Origin: Clostridia bacterium
Lineage (GTDB): Bacteria; Bacillota; Clostridia; Christensenellales; Aristaeellaceae
NCBI GenBank assembly: GCA_017936765.1
Contig: JAGBEX010000008.1
Span: 1-58,693, forward strand
Direction: 5' to 3'
Length of the DNA: 58,693 nt
In this document: piece after piece, positions 49,770 to 58,207 of the stretch
Position numbering within the stretch: the first letter of the stretch is position 1
Layout of the letters: each line of letters opens with the position of its first letter
Notes under the pieces: generated by a model
Seen by the model: only the letters and a program-made list of their open reading frames with translations
Database searches by the model: none
What the model was told of the DNA's origin: nothing
Translations under genes and position numbers: made by a program

Positions 49770-50540
49770 ATGTTGACTGATCCCAAGGTTTCCGCGTGCA
49801 TTGTGCTGTATCATTCCCCGGATACGGTGCTGGATACCGTCCAGTGCCTGATGGATTCCGACCTGCCCATCGACCTGTATGTGGTGGACAATTCCCCCGA
49901 GGATCCCATGTCCGAGCGTATCCGCTGGCAATGCCCCGGCGCGCACATCCTGCCCCAGACCAGCAACCTGGGCTTCGGCCGTGCCAACAATGTGGCGCTG
50001 CCCCTGCTGAAAAGCCGCTATCACATCATGGTGAACCCGGACGTGACCTTCCCGCCGGACCTGATTTCCCGCATGGTCGCTTATATGGACGCCCACCCGG
50101 AGATCACCATCCTCACACCCCGCGTATTCAACCACGACGGCACCGAGCAGTTCCTGCCCAAGATGCAGCCCACCATCAAGTACCTGCTGGGCGGCAGGCT
50201 GGAAAAGCTGGGCGGCCCCTTCCGCCGCTGGCGGCGGGAGTTCACCCTGGCCGACCAGGACGTGGCCACACCCATCTCCGTGGGCTTTGCCACGGGCTGC
50301 TTCCTCATGATCCGCACCAGCGTATTCCGCCAATTGAAGGGCTTTGACCCCCGCTTCTTCCTCTACCAGGAGGATTCCGACCTGAGCCGCCGCGCCATGG
50401 CCATCGGCCCCATTGTGTACCATCCTGAGATGTGCATCACCCACGCCTGGGCGCGGGAGAACACCCGCACCCTGAAGGGCAACCTGCGGCAGGTGACCTC
50501 CATCTTCAAGTTCTTTATGAAATGGGGCTGGAAATGGTGA
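49770..50540 (+). CDS. Family 2 glycosyltransferase, rhamnosyltransferase-like
   Basis: 256 aa GT-A fold enzyme with no membrane helices. The N-terminus reads SACIVLYHSPDTVLDTVQCL, then LYVVDNSPED, NLGFGRANNVALPLL and HIMVNPDVTFPPDL (the DxD-equivalent NPDV), and the acceptor part FLYQEDSDLSRR carries the catalytic-base acidic residues. This pattern matches WbbL/RfbF-like rhamnosyl and related transferases of surface polysaccharide synthesis. It overlaps the second transferase gene by 7 nt, so the two probably act in sequence on one glycan. Confidence 0.88.
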   Translation: MLTDPKVSACIVLYHSPDTVLDTVQCLMDSDLPIDLYVVDNSPEDPMSERIRWQCPGAHILPQTSNLGFGRANNVALPLLKSRYHIMVNPDVTFPPDLISRMVAYMDAHPEITILTPRVFNHDGTEQFLPKMQPTIKYLLGGRLEKLGGPFRRWRREFTLADQDVATPISVGFATGCFLMIRTSVFRQLKGFDPRFFLYQEDSDLSRRAMAIGPIVYHPEMCITHAWARENTRTLKGNLRQVTSIFKFFMKWGWKW

Positions 50541-51469
50541 AGACGATCCAGGTGCTTCTGGCCTGCTACAATGGGGAGCGATTCCTCCCCCAGCAGCTGG
50601 CCTCCCTGCAAAGCCAGGATGACCCCTGCTTTTCCGTGCTGATGCAGGACGACGGCTCCACCGACGCCACCCCTGCCCTGCTGCAAGCCGCCTGCGCCGA
50701 CAGCCGCTTTCACCTGGCCGCAGACAATGGCCGGCACCACGGCGCCATTGGGAATTTCCTCAGCCTGATGCACCAGTCCACCGCCGACTATGCTGCCCTG
50801 TGCGATCAGGACGATCTGTGGGCAGCGGAGCGGCTCTCCCGCTGCCGAGCCGCCATGGAGCAGGCCGAAGCCCGCTACGGTGCGGACACTCCCCTGCTGG
50901 TGCATTCCGACGCCCGGCTGGTGGATGCCGATGGCCACACCTTGCAGGAGAGCTTCTTTGCCCATCAGGGCTGGGACAAGACTGCCGTGAGCCTTCCCCG
51001 CCTGCTGGTGCAGAACAACGTTACCGGCTGCACCCTGCTGATGAACGCCGCCCTGCGCCGCCTGGTGGTGCAGCATGGCGACCCCCGCCAAATGCACATG
51101 CACGACTGGTTCATCGCCCTGACGGCGGCGGCCTTCGGGCAGATCATTTTTGTGGATGCGCCCCTGGTGAACTACCGCCAGCACGGCGTGAACGTGATGG
51201 GCGCCAGCCAGCAGACGCAAATGCAGCGTGGTGCCAAGGCCCTCTCCCAATGGGAGAAAGGCAAGGCCCGCATCGCCCTGACCTACACCCACACCCGCGC
51301 CTTCCGCGACGCCTATGGTGATGCGCTGCCCCCGGAGGCACGGCGCATCGTCGACGCCTATCTTGCCACCGAAAGGATGGGCAAGCTGCGCCGGGTGCTG
51401 ACCGTGCAGAAGCTGGGCTGCGCCATGCAGAGCAGCGTGACACGGCTGGGACAGATGATATTTGGGTAA
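50534..51469 (+). CDS. Family 2 glycosyltransferase
   Basis: 311 aa GT-A enzyme. Motifs are IQVLLACYNGERFLPQQLASLQ, VLMQDDGSTDATP (DxD-like, nucleotide-sugar binding), YAALCDQDDLWAAERL (the metal-binding DQDD) and HMHDWFIALTAAAFG (acceptor side), followed by VNYRQHGVNVMGA. These are hallmarks of the RgpB/RfbG group that builds rhamnose-containing polysaccharides. The start at 50534 overlaps the preceding gene; an in-frame ATG at 50522 is also possible. It ends at a bidirectional terminator. No Wzx/Wzy or dTDP-rhamnose genes are in the window. Confidence 0.88.
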   Translation: MVKTIQVLLACYNGERFLPQQLASLQSQDDPCFSVLMQDDGSTDATPALLQAACADSRFHLAADNGRHHGAIGNFLSLMHQSTADYAALCDQDDLWAAERLSRCRAAMEQAEARYGADTPLLVHSDARLVDADGHTLQESFFAHQGWDKTAVSLPRLLVQNNVTGCTLLMNAALRRLVVQHGDPRQMHMHDWFIALTAAAFGQIIFVDAPLVNYRQHGVNVMGASQQTQMQRGAKALSQWEKGKARIALTYTHTRAFRDAYGDALPPEARRIVDAYLATERMGKLRRVLTVQKLGCAMQSSVTRLGQMIFG

Positions 51470-51472
51470 ATG

Positions 51473-51512
51473 AAAAACGCGCTTATGGCCGCATTGCCGT
51501 AAGCGCGTTTTT
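51473..51512. terminator. Bidirectional terminator
   Basis: The inverted repeat AAAAACGCGCTTA/TAAGCGCGTTTTT (51473-51485 with 51500-51512) lies between convergent genes. Confidence 0.93.
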
Positions 51513-51514
51513 GA

Positions 51515-52270
51515 TTACATTACATCCTTCATCAAATCATACATCATGATCCCCGCCGCGATGGCCGCGTTCAGGGATTCCGCGCCGCCGCGCATGGGCA
51601 GCTTCACCCGGTGGGTGGCGGTGGCCTTCACCTCGTCGGAGATGCCGTTGCCCTCGTTGCCGATGATCAGGCAGAACTTCTCCCCCACGGGGCTGCGCTG
51701 GTAGAAGGGTTCGCCGTCCAGCTGGGAGGAAATGATGCTGTAGCCATCCTCCCGCAAGTCGGTGAGGTAGCCCGGCAGGTCGCTCGTCACCACCATGGGC
51801 ATACGGAAAATGCTGCCCATGGTCGCCCGCAGGGTTTTGGGGCTGAACACATCCGCGCATTGTTCGGAGAGGATGATCCCCTCCAGCCCGGCAGCGTCTG
51901 CCGTGCGGATAATGGTACCCACATTGCCGGGATCCTGCACGCCGTCCAGCGCTACCACCCGGCCACCCAGCCGGGCGCTGCGCTGCACCTGCACCACGGC
52001 GGCAATGCCCTGGGGCGTTTTGGTGTCGCACACGGCAGCCAGCACGTTTTCCGGCAGGGCGTAGGTGGGGATACCCTCCGGCAGGGTAACCTCGCTCAGG
52101 CGAGCTTCATCCACCAGCACCGCTTCCACCTGGAAGCCGGAGGCCAGCGCTTCCTCCACCATTTTGCGGCCCTCTGCCATAAAGCAGCCCGTTTCCCTGC
52201 GACCCTTGCGATCCTTCAAGGATTTCCACAGCTGCACCTTGGGGTTTTTCAAACTGGTTATGCGCTCCAT
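51515..52270 (-). CDS. TrmH/SpoU-type RNA 2'-O-methyltransferase
   Basis: 251 aa. An N-terminal L30e-like substrate-binding domain (ITSLKNPKVQLWKSLKDRKGR, then FMAEGRKMVEEAL) precedes a SPOUT knot domain with the three TrmH motifs: DGVQDPGNVGTIIRTADAAG, LIIGNEGNGISDEV and LPMRGGAESLNAAIAAGIMMYD. It should methylate a ribose in 23S rRNA or tRNA using S-adenosylmethionine. It is last in the operon behind yitT (16 nt gap). Confidence 0.94.
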   Translation of the reverse strand: MERITSLKNPKVQLWKSLKDRKGRRETGCFMAEGRKMVEEALASGFQVEAVLVDEARLSEVTLPEGIPTYALPENVLAAVCDTKTPQGIAAVVQVQRSARLGGRVVALDGVQDPGNVGTIIRTADAAGLEGIILSEQCADVFSPKTLRATMGSIFRMPMVVTSDLPGYLTDLREDGYSIISSQLDGEPFYQRSPVGEKFCLIIGNEGNGISDEVKATATHRVKLPMRGGAESLNAAIAAGIMMYDLMKDVM

Positions 52271-52286
52271 ACGCTTTCTCCTTGCA

Positions 52287-53147
52287 TCAGTTGGTTCCGC
52301 GGAAGCCCTTGCCGATGATCTCGCCCGTGTTCATGATCAGCAGGAATGCGCTGGGATCCACCTGCTTCACATATTTGCGGAGCATAATGGCCTCGCGGCG
52401 GTTCATCACGGTGAGCAGCACGGTGCGACCCTGATGGGTGTAGGCTCCCTCGCCCTTCATCTCGGTGGCGCCGCGGTGCAGTTCCTTGGTGATGTAGTCC
52501 TCAATGGGCTTGGGGTTGGCGGTGATAATGTGGAAATACTTATGCACGTTGATGTTTTCCAGCACCATGTCCACCAGGACGCTCTTGATCAAAAGGCCCA
52601 GCACAGAGAACAGGCCGGTCTCCATGCCGAAGGCCACGCAGGCCATGAGGGTGATCACGCAGTCGGAGAGCATCAGCGCCTTGCCGATGTCCAGGCTGGT
52701 GAACTTGCGCAGCACCATGGCCACAATGTCCGTGCCGCCGGAGGACGCGTCCAGGTTGAACAATATGGCAGAGCCTACCGCCGGCAGCCCCACGGCGAAG
52801 ATCAGCTCCACCAGGGGCTGGCTGGTCATGGGCTGCGCCAGGGGGATCACCCGCTCCATCACCCAGATGAAGCCGCTCATCAGCAAACTGCAATAGCAGG
52901 TGCGCACGCCAAAGCTGCGGCCAAACACCGCAAAGCCAACAATCAGCAGCGCCACGTTGATCACCATCACGAAATCGCCGGGGGTGATGCCGGGGAAATA
53001 GTGACCCAGGATCACCGAAATGCCGCTGACGCCGCCGGTGGAGAAATTGTTGGGGAACTTGAAGAAATACACGCCCGCCGCCAGCAGCAGCGTACCCAGC
53101 GTCATCAGCAGCCATTCCTTCAGCTGCTTTTGCACTTCCTGCTTCAT
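52287..53147 (-). CDS. YitT family membrane protein
   Basis: 286 aa. Five to six helices (DUF161 region, GVSGISVILGHYFPG, DASSGGTDIVAMVLRKFTSLDIGKALML) are followed by a cytoplasmic DUF2179 domain (about 205-286, VLLTVMNRREAIMLRKYVKQVDPSAFLLIMNTGEIIGKGF). The family is ubiquitous in Firmicutes; transport is suspected but unproven. It begins 18 nt after the Hsp70-like gene ends, so it is probably in the same transcript. The ribosome-binding site is modest (AGAAAGG). Confidence 0.93.
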   Translation of the reverse strand: MKQEVQKQLKEWLLMTLGTLLLAAGVYFFKFPNNFSTGGVSGISVILGHYFPGITPGDFVMVINVALLIVGFAVFGRSFGVRTCYCSLLMSGFIWVMERVIPLAQPMTSQPLVELIFAVGLPAVGSAILFNLDASSGGTDIVAMVLRKFTSLDIGKALMLSDCVITLMACVAFGMETGLFSVLGLLIKSVLVDMVLENINVHKYFHIITANPKPIEDYITKELHRGATEMKGEGAYTHQGRTVLLTVMNRREAIMLRKYVKQVDPSAFLLIMNTGEIIGKGFRGTN

Positions 53148-53165
53148 GGTTGATGCCGACCTTTC

Positions 53166-56100
53166 TTATTCGGGTTGGACGATCTGCCGCAATTCGCCCA
53201 GGCAAGCCGCCAGGGCTGCCTCCGGCTCGGTGCCGGTGGCAAAGTGCCGCGCCGCAGCGCTGCGGATGGCACGCTCCCCATCGGCGGTGATCATGCCATA
53301 GCCGTCAAACACATGGCCGTAGAGCAAATCGCAGGCCTGGGGGAACACGCTGCGGAAGGCCGACAGGAACCGCATGATCAGCAGCTCCGGCGGCATATGC
53401 AGGGGTGCGCTGGCCCGCAGGCTCTGGGGAGCCATGGGCGCGGTGGTATGCACCTCCGTCAGCCGGGCAAGCCCCAGCACCACCTCCGCCTTGGGGACGG
53501 AGCTTTGCAGGATGCGCATACTGCGCACGGGGTGATCGCCGCTCATTTCCAGCCGCACAAACTGCGCCAGCGCGGACTTGATATGCTCCGGCATGGCACC
53601 CATCAGTTGGCTGCCCCGGCCAGCAAGCACATAGGTCATTTCAGCAGGGAGGTAGTCGTTGAGCAGCGGATCCCGCCGCACCTGCTCCTGGGCCAGACCG
53701 CTGATGGCCAGCATGGCCGCAAAGGCCTGCAGCACCAGCGCCTGGGTCACCGTGGTGCGCCCCTGATTGAAGCGGATATCCATGTGACCCGACAGCGCCG
53801 CCCCATGCTCCCGCAGGCATTGATCCAGCAGGAATCGGCACTTCTCCACCGCCTTGCGCCCATGGGCAGCGCGGAGCTGCTGCGCCAGCAGAAGGATGCT
53901 GCGGCGGGCGTTTTCGTCCCGCATGTCGGAGAAATCGCTCTCCAGCACGCCGGGGGCTTGCATCAGGCCATCCAGCAGCATGGACTGCACGCCCAGGGGC
54001 AGGCTGCACCGCACCGCAGGGCGATTCATGCCCCGCAGCCACAGCGCCAGCGAGGCATCGCTGCTGCCCACGTCCAGCACCACAAAGCCGCCCCGGATGC
54101 CGCCCTCGCCCCGCAGATAGGCGCCCAGCGCCGTGCTTTCGTCTGCATGGGCAATGCTGCGCTCCCCCAGTGGCAGGCCGCATTCTTCGGCCACCACCGG
54201 CGCCAGGGAGGTGATCTCCTGCCACAATTCCCTCCGGCCTTCCGCCGCCATGCTTTCCGGCAGAGCGATGCGCCAGGCAATGGAGGGCGCGCCCTTCAAA
54301 ACCGCCGCCAGCGAGGCCGTCAGCATGGCCTGGTGCAGCATCAGCCGCCGCGCCCTGCGGGAAGGCTCGTCCACGCTCCACTTCCAGGCGCTGTGCATGG
54401 CCTTGGCATCCCGCCCGGCCAGGGCTTCGCAGCTTTCCGGCATCAGGATATGCCCATCCACCAGGGGCAGGGGTTCTTCCTTCTGGCTGAACAGCTCCAC
54501 CGCCGCAGGCAGGATGGGTCCCAGGGGCGTGGCGGGCAGGAATTCCTCGGCCAGGGCGGCTGCCTTGCCGCCCCGCAGCAGGGTGCGCACCAGCCCAGGC
54601 ACCCGCACCATGTCCTCCCCCACGCCCTGGCGCAGCGCCAGGGTGATGCCCGCCGCGCCCACGTCCATCAGGGCCAAGGCTGGCTCGGTCTGGGCAGAGC
54701 GGCAGGGCGGCAGGATGTTGGGCAGCGCGCCCAGGGTATTGCCGCCCTCGTGCAGGGCGATCATCTCCGGGAAGGTCTCGGTTTTCAGTACCGAGAACAG
54801 GCGATCCTCCGTGGTGCGCCATGCGCCCTTTTGCAGCGCCGACGCCCGCAGCGTACCGCCGTGGATGTACACATAATACGCCCGCCAGCTTTCCTGCGGC
54901 AGGGGGAGGCAGGGCCACACCGCCACGGTGGGCGCTTCCTCCGGGTTCAGGCAGCGGATGTCCTCCGGGGCGTAGGTGCGCTCCAGCACCACCATTTCCG
55001 CCCCCCGCAGGGCAAAGGAAGCACACACGCTTCCATTTTCCATGGGACGGAAGGTGAAGCTCTCCATCACCAGCCGGTTGCCCGCACAGGCGGCCATGGG
55101 CATAGAGAGGGGCGGGATCACCGCGCTGGCAGGCTCCGTTTCGCTGCCCTGCAGTACGCACAGGCGGCTCAGCACCGCATCGCCCAGGGCATTCCAGGCA
55201 GCGCCGGGCAGCAGGCACAGCTTATCCGCAAAGGGAGATGCCATAGCCTCGTCCATGTCCGCGCCCAGCGCCTCCTGCCACAATAGCTTCGCCACGCCAT
55301 CGGCAGACCAGGGCCATTGCAGGTGCAGGGTCTCCATGGGCAGCGGCACACCAGCCTGATGGCCGATCTCCTGGGCCAGCATCCGCACCGCAGGCAGCAG
55401 CGCCCGGTCGTCCCGGTGTTCCTCCAGCCAGGTGTTCACGCCTGCCGCCAGCTGCTGCCGCCAACGGGGAGAATACCGCTCCAGCATCTGAATATCCCGC
55501 GCCACGGCCTCCGTCACGCCGTCCTGGGCGATATCCTCGCAGAAGGCGGCGCTGTGGCTGCGGGCAAAGGCTTTGCCGTGATAGGTGTACACATATTGGG
55601 GCGCATCGGCTTCGATGCGTTCCTCCAGCGAGAGCGCCTGCAACAGCGGATTGCCCGCCACCACATAGGTGCAGCGCTGCGTTTCAATGCCCGGCACCTG
55701 GCCCAGGATGGCCTTCATCCGCAGCGCCAGGCTGGCCAGTCCGGCACCGTCCTGATGGGCAACCGTCTGGGCGGTTTTCAGCCCAGCCTGGGTCAGCCCG
55801 GACAGGAAGCGCTGCACAGCGGCGTCGCCCTGCTGGTTCAGCGCGCTGAGCCGTCGCAGCAGGATCGCCCTGTCGCGCTCATTCAGCTCCTCGGTGGGAT
55901 CGTGGAAAACGCCGTCGTACCAGAAGACGCGCTCCGGCAGTTCCAATGCAGGCAGCTGCGCGGCGGGGATCACCCCCACCTGCGCCGACAGGATGCCCAG
56001 CACCTGCTGCTCCCACAGGATCAGCTGCACCGGCTCTGTCAGCACCGCCGCCGCGAAGCCGGAGGACGCAGGCTGGATGGTCTTCACCTGCACCTGGGGC

Positions 56101-56282
56101 AGCCCCCAGGCATCTGCCAGGATGCACAGCGCCAGCAGACCCCGCCAGCTTTCCTCGTCCAGCTGCGTCTTGCGGGGGGCGGCCAGGCTTTTCAGCGCCG
56201 CCAGGGGGGCGGACACAATGCCCACACCGCTGGACAGCTCAATGTCCTTCTCGTCGGGGAGAAAGGTCATTCCCTCAGCCAT
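53166..56282 (-). CDS. Large protein with Hsp70/actin-like ATPase motifs
   Basis: 1038 aa, no signal peptide or membrane helix. Two segments resemble the phosphate loops of the actin/Hsp70 superfamily: ALALMDVGAAGITLALRQG (about 560) and GFVVLDVGSSDASLALWLRG (about 745). MTYVLAGRGSQLMG (about 900) fits the adenosine motif. A helical stretch between 600 and 700 contains SRRARRLMLHQAMLTASLAAV. The first 500 residues are unlike anything I recognise. The stop of the upstream tubulin-like gene overlaps this start (TGATG), and AAAGGAGG lies 7 nt before the ATG, so both are made together. The ATPase call is inference from motifs; bacterial SrfB was considered as a distant relative but is not supported. 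Confidence 0.6.
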   Translation of the reverse strand: MAEGMTFLPDEKDIELSSGVGIVSAPLAALKSLAAPRKTQLDEESWRGLLALCILADAWGLPQVQVKTIQPASSGFAAAVLTEPVQLILWEQQVLGILSAQVGVIPAAQLPALELPERVFWYDGVFHDPTEELNERDRAILLRRLSALNQQGDAAVQRFLSGLTQAGLKTAQTVAHQDGAGLASLALRMKAILGQVPGIETQRCTYVVAGNPLLQALSLEERIEADAPQYVYTYHGKAFARSHSAAFCEDIAQDGVTEAVARDIQMLERYSPRWRQQLAAGVNTWLEEHRDDRALLPAVRMLAQEIGHQAGVPLPMETLHLQWPWSADGVAKLLWQEALGADMDEAMASPFADKLCLLPGAAWNALGDAVLSRLCVLQGSETEPASAVIPPLSMPMAACAGNRLVMESFTFRPMENGSVCASFALRGAEMVVLERTYAPEDIRCLNPEEAPTVAVWPCLPLPQESWRAYYVYIHGGTLRASALQKGAWRTTEDRLFSVLKTETFPEMIALHEGGNTLGALPNILPPCRSAQTEPALALMDVGAAGITLALRQGVGEDMVRVPGLVRTLLRGGKAAALAEEFLPATPLGPILPAAVELFSQKEEPLPLVDGHILMPESCEALAGRDAKAMHSAWKWSVDEPSRRARRLMLHQAMLTASLAAVLKGAPSIAWRIALPESMAAEGRRELWQEITSLAPVVAEECGLPLGERSIAHADESTALGAYLRGEGGIRGGFVVLDVGSSDASLALWLRGMNRPAVRCSLPLGVQSMLLDGLMQAPGVLESDFSDMRDENARRSILLLAQQLRAAHGRKAVEKCRFLLDQCLREHGAALSGHMDIRFNQGRTTVTQALVLQAFAAMLAISGLAQEQVRRDPLLNDYLPAEMTYVLAGRGSQLMGAMPEHIKSALAQFVRLEMSGDHPVRSMRILQSSVPKAEVVLGLARLTEVHTTAPMAPQSLRASAPLHMPPELLIMRFLSAFRSVFPQACDLLYGHVFDGYGMITADGERAIRSAAARHFATGTEPEAALAACLGELRQIVQPE

Positions 56283-58150
56283 CACCGCACCTCCTTTGCC
56301 ACCGTCAGCATCACATCCCGCAGCAGCGCCGCCACCGGGGATGGGTATTCCTCTTTGGTCTTCATTCGCCCTGCCAATTCGCTCAGGGTGCTTTCGCTGC
56401 CCTTCACCGGCAGCAGCAGGCCACCCCAGGCGTCCTCCGCCTCCGCCCAGAGGCGCTTGGCGTTCTTGTCCTCCTGGGCGGGCAGAGCCGCTAACTTTTC
56501 CAGGGCGGCAGGGTCGAAGAGATTGTTCTCCGGCATGGTATCGTCCATGGCGACCTCCGGCGGGTTGCGTCGCACACCGGCCTTCTTGGCCTTTTCTCGC
56601 TCCAGGCGGGCAATGAGCATACAGGCGTCCACCTGCGCCACATAGCGCTCCATGCGCTGCAGCTTGGTGCGGGCGGTCTCGATGCGGTATTGCTCCTCGC
56701 TGGTGGCGATAAGCGCCGCCTCGTCGATGCGTCGTGCCGCCTCGGCAGCCTGGGTGTGCAATTCCTCCGAGCGCGCCTTCAGCTCCCGCTGGATCTCCTT
56801 CATCATCAGCAGCTGTGCCGCGCCGCCGATGCGCTGGTTCAGAGGCAGCTGTGCCTCTGCCAGCGCCTGCTTGCGCGCCTCGATCTGCTGGAAGACCTTC
56901 TGCATCTTCTCGGCCTCGTTGTCCTCCATGTCGTGGCGGTGGACGGTTTTCTCCTGCATGAGGCCGTTGCTCTCCGCCTCACGGAGCATCATTTCCAATT
57001 GTCCCGCGGTCTCGATATACTGCCGATAGTTGTCCTCTGCGGCCTGTCTGGCCTGTTCCATGGCGCTGGTGGAGCGCAGCAGCGGAGGCATATTCCGCAG
57101 CATTTCGCCCATCCAGGCGGTGTAACCGCCAAGCAGCGCCATCACGTCGTCCAGGTCGGCCAGCACGGCCTGGCGCTGGGGTTCCTCCAGCTTCTGTGCC
57201 TGGCGGAAATACCCCGCATACCAGCCGATCATCTTGTCCCGCAGCCACTTGGGCGAGACCAACCCCCGGCGGATCACCGGCTCGAAGGTCAGGCGGAAGG
57301 CGGCCGCGGCTTTCATCAGGCTGCCGAAGCACACGCGATAGGCACCGGGGAAGCTCTCCCACCCCAGCTTGCCGGAGGCGACCCGGTAGGTCATCAGCCC
57401 CGTGGCGGGGGTTTCCGCGCGGAAGTAGCTGTCCCCGCAGCAGGCCGCCAGCCAGGCCACCAAGTTGGCCGCCTCCGGAGACGCGGAGGCGCAGTCGCTT
57501 TCGCTGCTGCCCAGCACATACACGGTTTCCCCATGGGAAAAGCCGTTCAGGGCAGCTTCTGCCCGCTGATGAGCGTGGCTGTCCTGCCCCGCATAGGGCA
57601 TCAGCAGCACCGAGGCCACCTGCCTGGGTGCCAACCGCCGGGCGAAAGCATCCATGCCCGCCGCGCCCCAGCCATCGGCCAGGCTGCCAGCAAGCACAAT
57701 GCGCGCATCCTCCGGCAGATCGGCCAGGGGCGCATCGTCTTTCATCAGCGCAGCAAACAGCGCCCGCGCCGCGCCATCGCAGCCGGAAAGATCGCCGTCC
57801 AGGTTCTGCGCTGCTTCCTTTTCGGAAAACAGAGCGCGCCGCAGCAGCGCATCATCACCCTGGGCAGCCCAGCTGTTCAGGGTGGACTGGGGCAGCTTGT
57901 CCGGCCAGGTGCGCAGCTGCAGGGAGGCGGTGAAGCCCAGCCGCTCGCCGGGCAGCTCTGCCATGCGGGCGCGGAGGCGCTCGTACTGCTCAAACAGGCG
58001 GGAGGTGCGTTCCACCGCCGCTGCCGCCGCACCATTGCACACCAGCAGCACATCCGTTTCGCCCGACCATGCGCCCGCGCAGGCAGCATAAACCACGGCC
58101 TGCGCCACATCGCAGCCCGGGATGCCAAACAGCACCATCACGCGCTTCAT
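56282..58150 (-). CDS. Tubulin-like (FtsZ/tubulin-superfamily) protein with C-terminal coiled coil, predicted
   Basis: 622 aa, soluble. The N-terminus VMVLFGIPGCDVAQAVVYA resembles the first glycine-rich loop of tubulin-like proteins. The segment IVLAGSLADGWGAAGMDAFARRL lines up with the tubulin signature GSLxGGTGAxG, with the second Gly and Thr changed to Asp-Gly-Trp. It is followed by SVLLMPYAGQ and, after HQRAEAALNGF, VYVLGSS, the usual order in bacterial tubulin-like proteins. Residues about 360-540 are strongly helical and charged (KMQKVFQQIEARKQALAEAQ), likely a coiled coil. Nucleotide binding may be weakened by the signature changes. GGAGG precedes the ATG. It directly follows the galE terminator. 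Confidence 0.55.
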   Translation of the reverse strand: MKRVMVLFGIPGCDVAQAVVYAACAGAWSGETDVLLVCNGAAAAAVERTSRLFEQYERLRARMAELPGERLGFTASLQLRTWPDKLPQSTLNSWAAQGDDALLRRALFSEKEAAQNLDGDLSGCDGAARALFAALMKDDAPLADLPEDARIVLAGSLADGWGAAGMDAFARRLAPRQVASVLLMPYAGQDSHAHQRAEAALNGFSHGETVYVLGSSESDCASASPEAANLVAWLAACCGDSYFRAETPATGLMTYRVASGKLGWESFPGAYRVCFGSLMKAAAAFRLTFEPVIRRGLVSPKWLRDKMIGWYAGYFRQAQKLEEPQRQAVLADLDDVMALLGGYTAWMGEMLRNMPPLLRSTSAMEQARQAAEDNYRQYIETAGQLEMMLREAESNGLMQEKTVHRHDMEDNEAEKMQKVFQQIEARKQALAEAQLPLNQRIGGAAQLLMMKEIQRELKARSEELHTQAAEAARRIDEAALIATSEEQYRIETARTKLQRMERYVAQVDACMLIARLEREKAKKAGVRRNPPEVAMDDTMPENNLFDPAALEKLAALPAQEDKNAKRLWAEAEDAWGGLLLPVKGSESTLSELAGRMKTKEEYPSPVAALLRDVMLTVAKEVR

Positions 58151-58168
58151 CCTTACACCTCCGCTGTG

Positions 58169-58198
58169 AAAAAGGCGCGGAAAGCAGCTCTCCGCGCC
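58169..58198 (-). terminator. Terminator of galE
   Basis: On the minus strand the stem GGCGCGGA/TCCGCGCC (58174-58181 with 58191-58198) is followed by five T residues. It ends only 18 nt before the start of the tubulin-like gene. Confidence 0.88.
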
Positions 58199-58207
58199 TG
58201 AAATGCA

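Noticed and set aside
53166..56282. SrfB (enterobacterial virulence factor) homology
   Set aside because: Size and presumed actin-like fold are similar, but I see no specific shared motif, and the expected SrfA and SrfC partners are absent.
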